Shown piece after piece: positions 22,844 to 31,821 of a stretch of DNA of 35,300 nt. The stretch is taken from NCBI RefSeq assembly GCF_001429045.1, contig NZ_LMHY01000028.1:332306-367605 (forward strand), written 5' to 3'. The DNA is from Pseudomonas sp. Root71. Its GTDB lineage: Bacteria > Pseudomonadota > Gammaproteobacteria > Pseudomonadales > Pseudomonadaceae. The number at the start of each line of letters is the position of its first letter. The stretch's first letter is position 1. Under the pieces are notes generated by a model. That model was not told the origin of the DNA. It ran no database searches and saw only the letters and a list, made by a program, of their open reading frames with translations. A program made the position numbers and the translations under genes.

Positions 22844-23184
22844 GAGAAGAAATCCTTTTGAGGTGCAAGAAGCGCAATGATGGCAATACGCCTTCTCTCT
22901 GTCCACAAAAACGATTTCCGGATGGACGATCAACAACGACGGAAATTTGCGGCCAAACAATGATCGTTGAATCCCTGATCATAAACTCGCCGGTGTATTA
23001 GCAGCACACTGCTCACGACCCTCATCCGGCGCAGTTCCTGCACTGATCAGCGCCCGAGACGCACAAAAGCGGTTTTTTGAAAAACGTCTAAAAAATTCAT
23101 CTCCCCCGCCGATTCATTTAGACTCGGCCGCTGGCTCATGGGGCCATGACCAAGCCCTATTACGGATATCCAAGACAGCCCGTC

Positions 23185-23892
23185 ATGAAAAAAATAATCA
23201 GCTATTTGCGAAACAGTTACTGGAAAAGATGGATTCGCAAACACAAATGCAAAGTGGCGGGCGGTTTATTGTCACTGCACAAAAGAACGACACTGACCAT
23301 TGAAGAAGGCGTGACGCTTGGGAATGTGGTCATAGAATCAAAAAAGCTGGAGATCGGCGCGCATACCTATATCCGCAGTGACTGCTTCCTTTCGGCGGTC
23401 TCCTCCATTGGCAGGTTTTGTTCCATTAGCAGCAGCTGTTTTATCGGCCAGCAAAAGAGCTCGCATCCGTTGGACTGGCTCAGTTCACATCCCTTTCAAT
23501 ATACCGACACGGCGCTGGTTTACGACCCGGAGGTTGCGGACATCACGATCGGGCATGACGTCTGGATCGGCCATAGCGCGATGATCCTGGAAGGCGTGAC
23601 CATTGGCACCGGCGCGGTCATCGCAACCCGCGCCCTGGTTGCCCATGACGTGCCACCGTACGCCATTGTTGCCGGCACCCCGGCAAAAATTGTCAGGTAT
23701 CGGCACACACCCGAGTTGATCGAGGCGCTGATCAACAGCAAGTGGTGGGATGTCGATGTCGAGGTACTCAAGACATTACCGCTCAATGATCCGCAAGCCA
23801 CCTTGGCTCTGTTGGACACCCTGCAGAAAGAAAACCGCGCCAACTACCAACAGATCGAGATAACCCGCAAAGGGTGCAGTGTTTCCTCTTGA
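23185..23892 (+). CDS. Left-handed beta-helix (hexapeptide repeat) acetyltransferase
   Basis: The 235-residue protein has the hexapeptide-repeat acyltransferase pattern: LTIEEGVTLGNVVIESKKLEIGAHTYI in the N-terminal part and IGRFCSISSSCFIG next. The hallmark IGHDVWIGHSAMILEGVTIGTGAVIATRALVAHDVPPYAIVAGTPAKIVRYR follows. That is the CatB/Vat/O-antigen acetyltransferase type, with the catalytic His probably in IGHDVWIGH. A basic N-terminus (YWKRWIRKHKCK) could contact membrane or polysaccharide. ATG 23185 is preferred for its position near the fold; ATG 23146, adding 13 residues, is possible. The gene stands alone, and the 340 bases before it contain no other feature I can support. Confidence 0.88.
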   Translation: MKKIISYLRNSYWKRWIRKHKCKVAGGLLSLHKRTTLTIEEGVTLGNVVIESKKLEIGAHTYIRSDCFLSAVSSIGRFCSISSSCFIGQQKSSHPLDWLSSHPFQYTDTALVYDPEVADITIGHDVWIGHSAMILEGVTIGTGAVIATRALVAHDVPPYAIVAGTPAKIVRYRHTPELIEALINSKWWDVDVEVLKTLPLNDPQATLALLDTLQKENRANYQQIEITRKGCSVSS

Positions 23893-23952
23893 GCAGCGGG
23901 AATGACCAGCGCTGCACTTCAAGATGCCAGGCCATAACCAGATTCGAGTGAT

Positions 23953-23980
23953 AAAAAAACCCGCATCAGATGCGGGTTTT
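23953..23980. terminator. Bidirectional intrinsic terminator
   Basis: CCCGCAT (23960-23966) pairs with ATGCGGG (23970-23976) around a CAG loop, flanked by A7 on the left and TTTT on the right. It separates the acetyltransferase gene from the convergent PuuR-like gene. Confidence 0.9.
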
Positions 23981-24020
23981 GACGGTTGGTTGCTGATGAA
24001 CCCTGCCTGTAAAGCGGTTA

Positions 24021-24569
24021 TCAGAAGTTCGCCGGTGTGTTGGCGCTGATGATTTCCGCCTCATCCGCCCCGATGTTGCGAAACCGGTGCGGCAAGGTCG
24101 TCGGGAAGTAATAGCCATCCCCGGCGTTGAGCACGCTCACCTGGCCATCCACGGTCAACTCCACGGTGCCCCGGGTCACCAACCCACACTCCTCGCCTTC
24201 GGAATGCACGATCGGCTCTTCGCCAGAGCTTGCACCCGGTGCGTATTGCTCGCGCAGCAAGCGCATCTGCCGGCTTGGCACGGACGCGCCGATCAGCAGC
24301 AGGCGCAGGCCATGGCGACCGAGGTCGGGCTGTTCGTTGGCACGGAAGACGTACTGGTGTTCGCGCGGTGGCTGATCGAAGGTGAAGAAGTCGGCCAGGG
24401 ACATGGGGATGCCCTCCAGCAATTTCTTCAGGGAGCTGACGGAAGGACTGACCCGATTCTGTTCGATCAGGGAGATGGTTGCATTGGTGACGCCGCTACG
24501 CCGGGCCAGCTCGCGCTGGGACAGTTTGTAGCTTTCGCGTACTAATTTGAGTCGTGAGCCCGTGTCCAT
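24021..24569 (-). CDS. puuR: PuuR-like regulator (HTH XRE + cupin), polyamine repressor
   Basis: The 182-residue protein has an N-terminal Xre helix-turn-helix (about 5-60: LKLVRESYKLSQRELARRSGVTNATISLIEQNRVSPSVSSLKKLL). A C-terminal cupin follows (about 105-178: HSEGEECGLVTRGTVELTVDGQVSVLNAGDGYYFPTTLPHRFRN). The IPMSLADFFTF linker is also typical of E. coli PuuR and Pseudomonas PauR, which repress gamma-glutamylpolyamine genes and are relieved by putrescine or its products. Its place directly after puuB and with puuA/puuC on the same strand supports this. Confidence 0.9.
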   Translation of the reverse strand: MDTGSRLKLVRESYKLSQRELARRSGVTNATISLIEQNRVSPSVSSLKKLLEGIPMSLADFFTFDQPPREHQYVFRANEQPDLGRHGLRLLLIGASVPSRQMRLLREQYAPGASSGEEPIVHSEGEECGLVTRGTVELTVDGQVSVLNAGDGYYFPTTLPHRFRNIGADEAEIISANTPANF

Positions 24570-24646
24570 GACAGCCTTATGTGCGTGCTACTTAAGGGTA
24601 ATGGGGGTGGAGTGCAGGCGCGGATCACGCCGTTTTCCGGTCCCGG

Positions 24647-24677
24647 AAACGTGAAAGGCGGCTATTAAATCACGTTT
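24647..24677. promoter_or_regulatory. Inverted repeat upstream of the PuuR-like gene
   Basis: AAACGTG (24647-24653) and CACGTTT (24671-24677) form a 7-bp inverted repeat separated by 17 bases. It lies about 80 bases before the regulator start at 24569. It could be an autoregulatory operator. The intervening bases also hold GTTTTCCGGTCCCGGAAAC, a small imperfect palindrome. Confidence 0.3.
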
Positions 24678-24755
24678 GTTCATAATGCTCAGCAGGTTCG
24701 ATAAACGGCTGAAGAAAACAACCTGTTGGTGATATTTCTGAGTTAAGTCACAAGA

Positions 24756-24783
24756 CCTGTGGGAGCAAGCTCGCTCCCACAGG
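24756..24783. repeat. Single REP-type hairpin
   Basis: CCTGTGGGAGC (24756-24766) and GCTCCCACAGG (24773-24783) pair perfectly around AAGCTC. It is a minimal copy of the GTGGGAGC family, between puuR and puuB. Confidence 0.75.
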
Positions 24784-24804
24784 GGATTTGGTGTTTCTGG
24801 TATT

Positions 24805-24842
24805 AAAAAGCCGGCGGCACCCTTTGGGGAGATGCCGCCGGC
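24805..24842 (-). terminator. Intrinsic terminator after puuB
   Basis: GCCGGCGGCA (24810-24819) pairs with TGCCGCCGGC (24833-24842). On the minus strand the stem is followed by TTTTTAATA. It begins 11 bases after the puuB stop, so puuR downstream probably has its own promoter. Confidence 0.85.
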
Positions 24843-24852
24843 GAGGTAAAGC

Positions 24853-26151
24853 TTAGATGCCGAAACGGTCACGCAGCGAGTAGTACACGGCGCCCAGGGC
24901 GGTCAACGGCGCCGAGAAGGTGCGCCCGCCGATCATCGGCATGTGCGGCAGCGAGGCAAACGCATCGAAGCGCTCGGCGTCGCCACGGATCATTTCCGAG
25001 ATCAGTTTGCCGGCCAGGTGCGAACAGGTCACGCCGTGGCCGCTGTAGCCCTGCATGTAGTAGGCGTTCTTCTCGATACGGCCGAATTGCGGCATGCGCG
25101 ACATGGTCAGCAGGAAGTTGCCGGTCCAGCGGTAATCGATCTTCACGTCCTTCAATTGCGGGAAGGTCTTGAGGATCTTCGGGCGGATCAGTTGGTCGAT
25201 GTCGTCCGGCTCGCGCGCCCCGTAGACCACGCCACCGCCATAGAGCAGGCGGTTGTCAGCAGTGAGGCGGTAGTAGTCGAGCAGGTAGTTGCAGTCTTCG
25301 ACGCAGTAGTTGTTCTTGATCAGGCTGCGGGCCTGTTGCTGCGACAACGGCTCGGTGACGACGATCTGCGAACCGCACGGCATGCTCTTGCTGGTCACGC
25401 GGTTGTCCAGGCCCTGCGGCAGGTAGGCGTTACCGGCGATCAGCAGGTACTTGGCCTTGACCACGCCTTTTGCCGTGCGCACGGTGATGGGCTCGCCGTA
25501 GGTGATTTCCACCGCCGCCGATTGCTCGTAGATCTTGCCGCCCAGGCCGATGATGGCCGAAGCCTCGCCGAGTGCCAGGTTCAGCGGGTGAATGTGGCCG
25601 CCCTGCATGTCCAGCAGGCCGCCGACATAGGCTTCGGAACCGACTTCGCGCTTGATGTCGGCCGCGTCGAGCATTTTCAGGTTCTTGTTGCCGTAGCGTT
25701 CCCAGCTCTTCTTCTGCTCGGCCAGGCCCTTGAGTTGTTTCTTGTTCATCGCCGCGAAGATACCGCCTGGGCGGTAGTCGCACTGGATGTCGTAGTGCTG
25801 TATGCGCTGACGGATGATGTCGGCGCCTTCGAAAATCATGCTGCCGAGGATTTCGGCAGTCTTGTCGCCGTAGCGCTCTTCGATGACATCGACGTCGCGG
25901 CTGTAGGAGTTGACCAACTGGCCGCCATTGCGACCGCTGGCGCCGAAGCCGACCTTGGCTGCTTCGAGCACGGTCACGCTGTAGCCCGCTTCAGCGAGGA
26001 ACAGGGCCGAGGACAGGCCGGTGTAGCCGGCGCCGATCACGCAGACGTCGCAGTCCACCGCCCCTTCCAGCACCGGGAAATCGCCGGTGAAGTTGCGGGT
26101 GGCGGCGTAGTAGCTGTTTACATGCTGTTGTGTTGAAGAGTTCTGTTTCAT
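24853..26151 (-). CDS. puuB: Gamma-glutamylputrescine oxidase (FAD), PuuB/PauB
   Basis: The enzyme oxidises gamma-glutamylputrescine (or another gamma-glutamylpolyamine) to the aldehyde with release of ammonia and H2O2. The 432-residue protein has CVIGAGYTGLSSALFLAEAGY (about 37-57), GFGASGRNGGQLVNSYSRD, DYYRLTADNRLLYGGGVVYG and MQGYSGHGVTCSHLAGKLI. The N-terminal VNSYYAATRN is typical of PuuB. GGAGAAACGT precedes the ATG at 26151. It lies 51 bases after the aldehyde dehydrogenase and is followed by a terminator. The gene at 6550 is a paralogue. Confidence 0.92.
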   Translation of the reverse strand: MKQNSSTQQHVNSYYAATRNFTGDFPVLEGAVDCDVCVIGAGYTGLSSALFLAEAGYSVTVLEAAKVGFGASGRNGGQLVNSYSRDVDVIEERYGDKTAEILGSMIFEGADIIRQRIQHYDIQCDYRPGGIFAAMNKKQLKGLAEQKKSWERYGNKNLKMLDAADIKREVGSEAYVGGLLDMQGGHIHPLNLALGEASAIIGLGGKIYEQSAAVEITYGEPITVRTAKGVVKAKYLLIAGNAYLPQGLDNRVTSKSMPCGSQIVVTEPLSQQQARSLIKNNYCVEDCNYLLDYYRLTADNRLLYGGGVVYGAREPDDIDQLIRPKILKTFPQLKDVKIDYRWTGNFLLTMSRMPQFGRIEKNAYYMQGYSGHGVTCSHLAGKLISEMIRGDAERFDAFASLPHMPMIGGRTFSAPLTALGAVYYSLRDRFGI

Positions 26152-26202
26152 ACGTTTCTCCGATGGCCGCCGACAGAGCCGGCGACCGTCGCTTTATTGT
26201 TA

Positions 26203-27693
26203 TCAGAGCTTGATCCAGGTCGCTTTGAGTTCGGTGTACTTGTCGAACGCGTGCAGCGATTTGTCCCGACCGTTACCCGACTGCTTGAACCCGCCGAACG
26301 GCGCGGTCATGTCGCCGCCGTCGTACTGGTTGACCCAGACGCTGCCGGCACGCAGGCCACGGGCGAAGGTGTGGGCCTTGCTCAGGTTGCTGGTCCACAC
26401 GCCGGCGGCCAGGCCGAAGATGCTGTCGTTGGCAATTGCCAGGGCTTCTTCAGCAGTGTCGAAGGTGATGACCGACAGCACCGGGCCGAAGATTTCTTCC
26501 CGGGCAATAGTCATGGCGTTGGTCACGCCGTCGAAAATCGTCGGTTCCACGTACTGGCCACCGGTGTCTTCGAGGGTGCGGCTGCCGCCCGCGATCAGTT
26601 CGGCGCCCTGCTCTTTGCCGATGCCGATGTAGCGCAGCACGTTGTCCAGTTGACGCTGGTCCACGACCGCGCCGACGGTGGTCGCAGGATCGAGCGCGTG
26701 GCCCGGTTTCCAGGCTTGCAGGGCTTCCACCAGCAATGGAATGAACTGCTCGCGGATCGAACGCTCCACCAGCAGGCGCGAACCGGCGGTGCAGACTTCG
26801 CCCTGGTTGAAAGCAATGGCACCGGCCGCGGCTTGTGCGGCGACGCGCAGGTCCGGCGCATCGGCGAACACCACGTTGGCGCTCTTGCCCCCGGCTTCGG
26901 CCCAGACGCGTTTCATGTTGCTCTGCCCGGCATAGATCATCAGTTGCTTGGCGATCGCCGTGGAGCCGGTGAAGGCCAGCACGTCGACGTCCATGTGCAA
27001 TGCCAGCGCCTTGCCCACGGTGTGGCCATAGCCCGGCAGGACGTTGAACACGCCTTTGGGGATGCCGGCATCCAGCGCCAGTTGCGCGATGCGGATCGCG
27101 GTCAGCGGGGACTTTTCCGAAGGTTTGAGGATGAACGAGTTGCCCATCGCCAGGGCCGGGGCGAATTTCCAGCTGGCCATGATCAGCGGGAAGTTCCACG
27201 GCACGATGGCCGCGACCACACCGACCGCTTCGCGGGTCACCAGGCCAAGCTGATCCTGGGGCGTGGCGGCGACTTCGTCGTAGATCTTGTCGATGGCTTC
27301 GGCGGTCCAGCGGATCGCGTTGGCGGTCGCCGGAATATCGATGCTCATGGAGTCGCTGATCGGCTTGCCCATGTCGAGGGTTTCGAGCAGGGCCAGCTCT
27401 TCCTGGTTGGCCAGGATCAGATCGGCGAAACGGATCAGGATGCGCTTGCGCTCGGCCGGGGCCAGGTTGGCCCACACGCCGGATTCGAAGGTGCGACGCG
27501 CCACGGCGACCGCCGCATTGGCGTCGGCTTCGTCGGTGCTGGCGACGTTCGCCAGGAAACGACCGTCCACGGGGCTGATGCATTCGAACGTCGCGCCGCT
27601 GGCGGCTGCGCAGTACTGGCCGTCAATGAATGCGCGACCTTCGATGGTTAGGGACTGGAAGCGCTGCTCCCAATCGCTGCGAGTGTTTGTCAT
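26203..27693 (-). CDS. puuC: Gamma-glutamyl-aminoaldehyde dehydrogenase PuuC/PauC (ALDH family)
   Basis: This 496-residue NAD(P)-dependent aldehyde dehydrogenase is of normal length. It shows the nucleotide-binding IVPWNFPLIMASWKFAPALAMGN and ILKPSEKSPL regions, FTGSTAIAKQ, the catalytic Glu266 in WAEAGGKSAN and the catalytic Cys301 in NQGEVCTAGSR. EEIFGPVLSVITFD and the C-terminal PFGGFKQSGNGRDKSLHAFDKYTELK are also present. In this context it should oxidise gamma-glutamyl-gamma-aminobutyraldehyde to gamma-glutamyl-GABA, although PauC/KauB-type enzymes are broad. It sits between puuA and puuB on the same strand. Confidence 0.93.
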   Translation of the reverse strand: MTNTRSDWEQRFQSLTIEGRAFIDGQYCAAASGATFECISPVDGRFLANVASTDEADANAAVAVARRTFESGVWANLAPAERKRILIRFADLILANQEELALLETLDMGKPISDSMSIDIPATANAIRWTAEAIDKIYDEVAATPQDQLGLVTREAVGVVAAIVPWNFPLIMASWKFAPALAMGNSFILKPSEKSPLTAIRIAQLALDAGIPKGVFNVLPGYGHTVGKALALHMDVDVLAFTGSTAIAKQLMIYAGQSNMKRVWAEAGGKSANVVFADAPDLRVAAQAAAGAIAFNQGEVCTAGSRLLVERSIREQFIPLLVEALQAWKPGHALDPATTVGAVVDQRQLDNVLRYIGIGKEQGAELIAGGSRTLEDTGGQYVEPTIFDGVTNAMTIAREEIFGPVLSVITFDTAEEALAIANDSIFGLAAGVWTSNLSKAHTFARGLRAGSVWVNQYDGGDMTAPFGGFKQSGNGRDKSLHAFDKYTELKATWIKL

Positions 27694-27765
27694 GGTTGTG
27701 ACTCGACGCAGGGGAATAGGTGATCGTCGGGCCGAATGCCCTCAATCAAAAACTTGAAACCCGAT

Positions 27766-27850
27766 CCCTGTAGGAGCTGCCGAAGGCTGCGATCTTTTGA
27801 TCTTAAAAGCAAAAGTCAAAAGATCGCAGCCTTCGGCAGCTCCTACAGGG
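27766..27850. repeat. Long perfect inverted repeat (TGTAGGAGCTGC family)
   Basis: Two 35-base arms (27766-27800 and 27816-27850) are perfect reverse complements, separated by 15 bases. The arms run from CCCTGTAGGAGCTGCC to ATCTTTTGA. It lies between puuA and puuC. It is the second type of Pseudomonas intergenic palindrome in the window; copies lie at 33614 and 34917. Confidence 0.9.
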
Positions 27851-27890
27851 GTAGTCACCCGCCATCAAGGGTGTGGCGGGTAGCTGCCAA

Positions 27891-29267
27891 TCAGACCGTG
27901 TGCAAGTACCAGTTGTACTCAAGGTCCGAGATGGAGTTCTCGAACTCGGCCAGCTCGCTTTCCTTGCACGCCACGAACACGTCGATGTACATCGGGTCGA
28001 TGTAGCGCGCCATGACTTCGCTGTCGTCCAGCTCGCGCAGGGCGTCGCGCAGGTTGTTCGGCAGGCTCTGCTCGTTCTGCTCGTAGCTGTTGCCTTCCAC
28101 CGGGGCGCCCGGCTCGATCTGGTTGGTCAGGCCGTGGTGCACGCCCGCCAATACCGAAGCCATCAGCAGGTACGGGTTGGCATCGGCGCCCGCTACGCGG
28201 TGTTCGATGCGCACCGAGTCCGGCGAACCGGTCGGTACACGCACGGCCACGGTGCGGTTGTCGATGCCCCAGCTCGGCGAGTTCGGCACGTAGAACTGAG
28301 CGCCGAAACGACGGTACGAGTTGACGTTCGGGCAAAGGAACGCCATCTGCGCCGGCAGGGTCTCGAGCACACCGCCGATCGCGTGTCGCAGCGCGGCGTT
28401 CTGCTCGGGATCCTCGCTGGCAAAGATGTTGTTGCCTTCTTTGTCGAGAATCGAAATGTGCACGTGCAGACCGTTACCTGCCTGGCCCGGATACGGCTTG
28501 GCCATGAAGGTGGTGTCCATCTCGTGGTCGTAGGCGATGTTCTTCACCAGACGCTTGAGCAGGACGGCGTAGTCGCACGCCTTGATTGGGTCAGCCACGT
28601 GATGCAGGTTGACTTCGAATTGCGCCGGGGCGCTTTCCTTGACGATGGCGTCAGCCGGGATGCCCTGCTCTTTCGCGCCTTCGAGGATGTCTTGCAGGCA
28701 GTCGACGTATTCGTCGAGGTCGTCGATCAGGTACACCTGGGTCGACATCGGACGCTTGCCGGAAACCGGCGAACGCGGCGATTGCGGACGACCGTTCACG
28801 TTGTCCTGGTCGATCAGGTAGAACTCCAGCTCGAACGCGGCGCAGATGGTCAGGCCCAGGTCGTCGAACTTGCGCACGATATTGGCCAGTACTTCACGCG
28901 GGTCGGCGAAGAACGGCTGGCCTTCGATTTCGTGCATGGTCATCAGCAGTTGCGCGGTCGGGCGCTTCTGCCATGGCTCGATGCTGAGGGTGCCGGGGAT
29001 CGGGTAGCAGATCCGGTCGGCATCGCCGATGTCCAGACCCAGGCCGGTGCTTTCCACCGTGGAACCATTGATGTCCAGAGCGAACAGAGACGCCGGCAGG
29101 TTGATGCCTTTCTCGTAAACCTTATGAAGACTGGTGCGTTCGATGCGCTTACCGCGCACCACACCGTTCATATCCGCAATCAGAAGGTCGACGTACAAAA
29201 CCTCAGGATATTTCTTAAGGAATGCGTTTGCTTCGTTGAGTTGAACGGTACGCAGAGGGACCGACAT
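27891..29267 (-). CDS. puuA: Glutamate-polyamine (gamma-glutamylputrescine) ligase, glutamine-synthetase family
   Basis: The enzyme uses ATP to join glutamate to putrescine or spermidine, the first step of the gamma-glutamyl pathway. The 458-residue protein is of glutamine-synthetase type. Visible are the beta-grasp DLLIADMNGVVRGKRI, the catalytic-domain FELEFYLID, APAQFEVNLHH, GNGLHVHISI and the C-terminal NRTVAVRVPTGSPDSVRIEHRVAGADANPYLLMA. The DMNGVVRGKRI segment is the PuuA/PauA rather than GlnA type. It is divergent from puuD; the P. aeruginosa equivalent of that arrangement is spuI-spuA. AGGTG precedes the ATG. Confidence 0.9.
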   Translation of the reverse strand: MSVPLRTVQLNEANAFLKKYPEVLYVDLLIADMNGVVRGKRIERTSLHKVYEKGINLPASLFALDINGSTVESTGLGLDIGDADRICYPIPGTLSIEPWQKRPTAQLLMTMHEIEGQPFFADPREVLANIVRKFDDLGLTICAAFELEFYLIDQDNVNGRPQSPRSPVSGKRPMSTQVYLIDDLDEYVDCLQDILEGAKEQGIPADAIVKESAPAQFEVNLHHVADPIKACDYAVLLKRLVKNIAYDHEMDTTFMAKPYPGQAGNGLHVHISILDKEGNNIFASEDPEQNAALRHAIGGVLETLPAQMAFLCPNVNSYRRFGAQFYVPNSPSWGIDNRTVAVRVPTGSPDSVRIEHRVAGADANPYLLMASVLAGVHHGLTNQIEPGAPVEGNSYEQNEQSLPNNLRDALRELDDSEVMARYIDPMYIDVFVACKESELAEFENSISDLEYNWYLHTV

Positions 29268-29285
29268 GATGCACCTATTTTTTAC

Positions 29286-29499
29286 TGTTAATTATTATGT
29301 TCACCGCCCTTTCACGAGCCCAGTCAATCCGAAAGGCAAAGTGAAGTCAATAGCGAACACCTGGCCTTTCAACGTTTATTTTCGGGCCTCTCAGGGGGAC
29401 GAGAGTGCCAGATACGCCCTCAAACACGCGTAAATCCTGAAGATCGGACGTGCGGCGTTTAGAATTTTTTACATGAGAGTTGTTAATTAAAATCAACAA
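29286..29499. promoter_or_regulatory. Divergent polyamine promoter region with repeated TGTTAATTA
   Basis: In the 283-base gap between puuA and puuD, TTGTTAATTAAAATCAACAA (29480-29499) is a near-perfect palindrome. A second TGTTAATTA (29286-29294) lies 19 bases before the puuA start. A related TGTTGATTGCAATT lies at 33750-33763 before the binding-protein gene. These look like binding sites for the PuuR-like regulator, but the site preference is inferred. Confidence 0.5.
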
Positions 29500-29550
29500 G
29501 GCTAAGCTCCGGAAAAGCTCGTTCAAGTGTGAAACTTCGAGGTGATAAAA

Positions 29551-30312
29551 ATGGCATTCAAGCCATTGATCGGCGTTACTGCATGCGTCAAACAGATTGG
29601 CCTGCACCCCTACCACATCAGCGGTGACAAGTACTTGCGTGCTGTCAGCGTTGCCGCGCTGGGGCTGCCTGTCGTTATTCCTTCCTTAGGCGACCTGACC
29701 GACATCGAGGACCTGCTGCCGCAGCTCGACGGTCTGTTGCTGACCGGCTCGCCGTCGAACGTGGAACCCTTCCACTATCAAGGCCCCGACAGCGCCCCCG
29801 GCACGGATCACGATCCGGCGCGGGATGCCACCACCCTTCCGCTGATCCGCGCCGCTATTGCAGCGGGCGTGCCGGTGCTCGGCATCTGCCGTGGCTTCCA
29901 GGAAATGAACGTGGCGTTCGGCGGCAGCCTGCATCAGAAGGTCCATGAGCTCCCGGGCTTGCTCGACCATCGCGAGGCCGACCATCCGGACCTGGCCGTG
30001 CAATACGCTCCCGCTCACGGGGTGAATGTGCAGCCGGGCGGTGTGTTCGAAGCGCTGGACCTGCCTGCGGTGTTCCAGGTCAACTCGATTCACAGCCAGG
30101 GCATCGACCGCCTCGCTCCCGGCCTGCGCGCCGAAGCCGTCGCGCCCGATGGCCTGATCGAGGCGATCTCGGTCGAGAACAGCAAGGCCTTTGCCCTCGG
30201 CGTGCAATGGCACCCGGAATGGCAGGTGCTGAGCAACCCTCCTTATCTGAGTATTTTCCAGGCGTTCGGCGAAGCCTGCCGGCAACGGGCGGCGCTGCGT
30301 CACTCGAGCTGA
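29551..30312 (+). CDS. puuD: Gamma-glutamyl-GABA hydrolase PuuD/PauD/SpuA
   Basis: The enzyme releases GABA and glutamate from gamma-glutamyl-GABA. The 253-residue class-I glutamine-amidotransferase-like protein has the nucleophile Cys113 in GICRGFQEMNVAFGGSLHQ and the His221-Glu223 pair in GVQWHPEW. It also has DGLLLTGSPSNVEP and the NSIHSQGID region (178-186). I start at ATG 29551, six bases after GAGGTG (29539-29544). It heads the rightward half of the locus. Confidence 0.93.
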   Translation: MAFKPLIGVTACVKQIGLHPYHISGDKYLRAVSVAALGLPVVIPSLGDLTDIEDLLPQLDGLLLTGSPSNVEPFHYQGPDSAPGTDHDPARDATTLPLIRAAIAAGVPVLGICRGFQEMNVAFGGSLHQKVHELPGLLDHREADHPDLAVQYAPAHGVNVQPGGVFEALDLPAVFQVNSIHSQGIDRLAPGLRAEAVAPDGLIEAISVENSKAFALGVQWHPEWQVLSNPPYLSIFQAFGEACRQRAALRHSS

Positions 30313-30348
30313 CGAACTGATACCCACATTCAACGATTAACTGCCCAA

Positions 30349-30385
30349 CGCGAGCGGGCAGGCGCTTTTGCGTGCCCCGCTCGCG
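30349..30385 (+). terminator. Hairpin after puuD
   Basis: CGCGAGCGGG (30349-30358) pairs with CCCGCTCGCG (30376-30385), with further pairing possible inside (GGCGC/GCG). It starts 36 bases after the puuD stop. It is followed by AAAAC, not T, so its strength is doubtful. With the REP doublet it makes up most of the 366-base gap before the transporter genes. Confidence 0.45.
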
Positions 30386-30487
30386 AAAACAACACACTGC
30401 AATAACAACAAGTACGACCAGGCAGCCAGGATGGCGGCGCCGAATAAACCCGAGCGGTATGGGTGAGTTCGATCAGCAAACGCAAAT

Positions 30488-30583
30488 CCCTGTGGGAGCG
30501 AGCTTGCTCGCGATAGCGATGTGTCAGGTGACATCAATGTCGATTGTGCCGGCCTCATCGCGAGCAAGCTCGCTCCCACAGGG
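30488..30583. repeat. REP-type inverted repeat pair (GTGGGAGC family)
   Basis: CCCTGTGGGAGCGAGCTTGC on the left faces GCAAGCTCGCTCCCACAGGG on the right, with the usual inner TCGCGAT/ATCGCGA pairing. Confidence 0.8.
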
Positions 30584-30678
30584 TCTGCGTTCTGACCGAA
30601 GTCCCCGATACGGGTTTGCAATCCACTATTAAGCCGGGCCGTGTTGGCCGGGCGACTGAAACCTGTTGGGAGTTTCAC

Positions 30679-31821
30679 ATGGCAAACGCCTCCAGCATCT
30701 ACAGGAAGGCTCTTGAGGGTCACCAGGCACCGAAAAAGGTGTTGGTGAAAATCGATCGCGTCACCAAGAAGTTCGACGAAACCACCGCCGTGGACGATGT
30801 GTCCCTGGAAATCCACCAGGGCGAAATCTTCGCCCTGCTCGGTGGTTCCGGTTCCGGCAAATCGACCCTGCTGCGCATGCTCGCCGGTTTCGAGCGCCCG
30901 ACCGAGGGCCGGATTCTGCTCGACGGCGTCGACATCACCGACATGCCGCCGTACGAACGACCGATCAACATGATGTTCCAGTCCTACGCGCTGTTCCCGC
31001 ACATGACGGTGGCGCAGAACATCGCCTTCGGCCTCAAGCAGGACCGTTTGCCAGCGGCCGAAATCGACGCCCGGGTGCAGGAGATGCTGCGCCTGGTGCA
31101 CATGACCCAGTACGCCAAGCGCAAGCCGCACCAGCTGTCCGGCGGCCAGCGTCAGCGCGTGGCCCTGGCCCGTTCCCTGGCCAAGCGTCCGAAGCTGCTG
31201 CTGCTCGACGAACCGATGGGCGCCCTGGATAAAAAGCTGCGCTCGCAGATGCAGCTTGAACTTGTCGAGATCATCGAGCGCGTGGGCGTGACCTGCGTGA
31301 TGGTGACCCACGACCAGGAAGAGGCCATGACCATGGCCGAGCGCATCGCGATCATGCACCTGGGCTGGATCGCCCAGATCGGCAGCCCGGTGGACATTTA
31401 TGAAGCACCGGTCAGCCGCATGGTCTGCGAGTTCATCGGCAACGTGAACGCCTTCGACGGCACCGTGGTCGAGGACCTGGAAGGTCATGCGATCATCCAC
31501 AGCCCGGACTTGGAGCAGAAGATCTACGTCGGTCATGGCGTCAGCACGTCGGTGCAGGACAAGTCGATCACCTACGCGATCCGCCCGGAAAAACTGCTGG
31601 TCAGCACCGTCAAGCCGGAGAACCGCTACAACTGGTCCGCCGGCAAAGTGCATGACATCGCCTACCTCGGTGGCCACTCGGTGTTCTACGTCGAGCTGCC
31701 CGGGGGCAAGATCGTCCAGTCGTTCATGGCCAACGCCGAACGCCGTGGTGCGCGTCCGACCTGGGACGATCAGGTCTACGTGTGGTGGGAAGACGACAGC
31801 GGCGTGGTACTGCGCGCATGA
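30679..31821 (+). CDS. potG: Polyamine ABC transporter ATP-binding protein (PotG/SpuF)
   Basis: This 380-residue cytoplasmic ATPase energises polyamine uptake. It has Walker A GGSGSGKST (55-63), the Q-loop MFQSYALFPHMTV, the signature LSGGQRQRVALARSLA (153-168), Walker B LLLLDEPMGALD (173-184) and the H-loop VTHDQEEA. The C-terminal TOBE domain (about 290-380) ends the protein. TTGGGAG precedes the ATG at 30679; the frame is open further upstream through the repeat. Its stop overlaps the start of the next gene (ATGA). E. coli PotG and P. aeruginosa SpuF are the closest types. Confidence 0.93.
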   Translation: MANASSIYRKALEGHQAPKKVLVKIDRVTKKFDETTAVDDVSLEIHQGEIFALLGGSGSGKSTLLRMLAGFERPTEGRILLDGVDITDMPPYERPINMMFQSYALFPHMTVAQNIAFGLKQDRLPAAEIDARVQEMLRLVHMTQYAKRKPHQLSGGQRQRVALARSLAKRPKLLLLDEPMGALDKKLRSQMQLELVEIIERVGVTCVMVTHDQEEAMTMAERIAIMHLGWIAQIGSPVDIYEAPVSRMVCEFIGNVNAFDGTVVEDLEGHAIIHSPDLEQKIYVGHGVSTSVQDKSITYAIRPEKLLVSTVKPENRYNWSAGKVHDIAYLGGHSVFYVELPGGKIVQSFMANAERRGARPTWDDQVYVWWEDDSGVVLRA

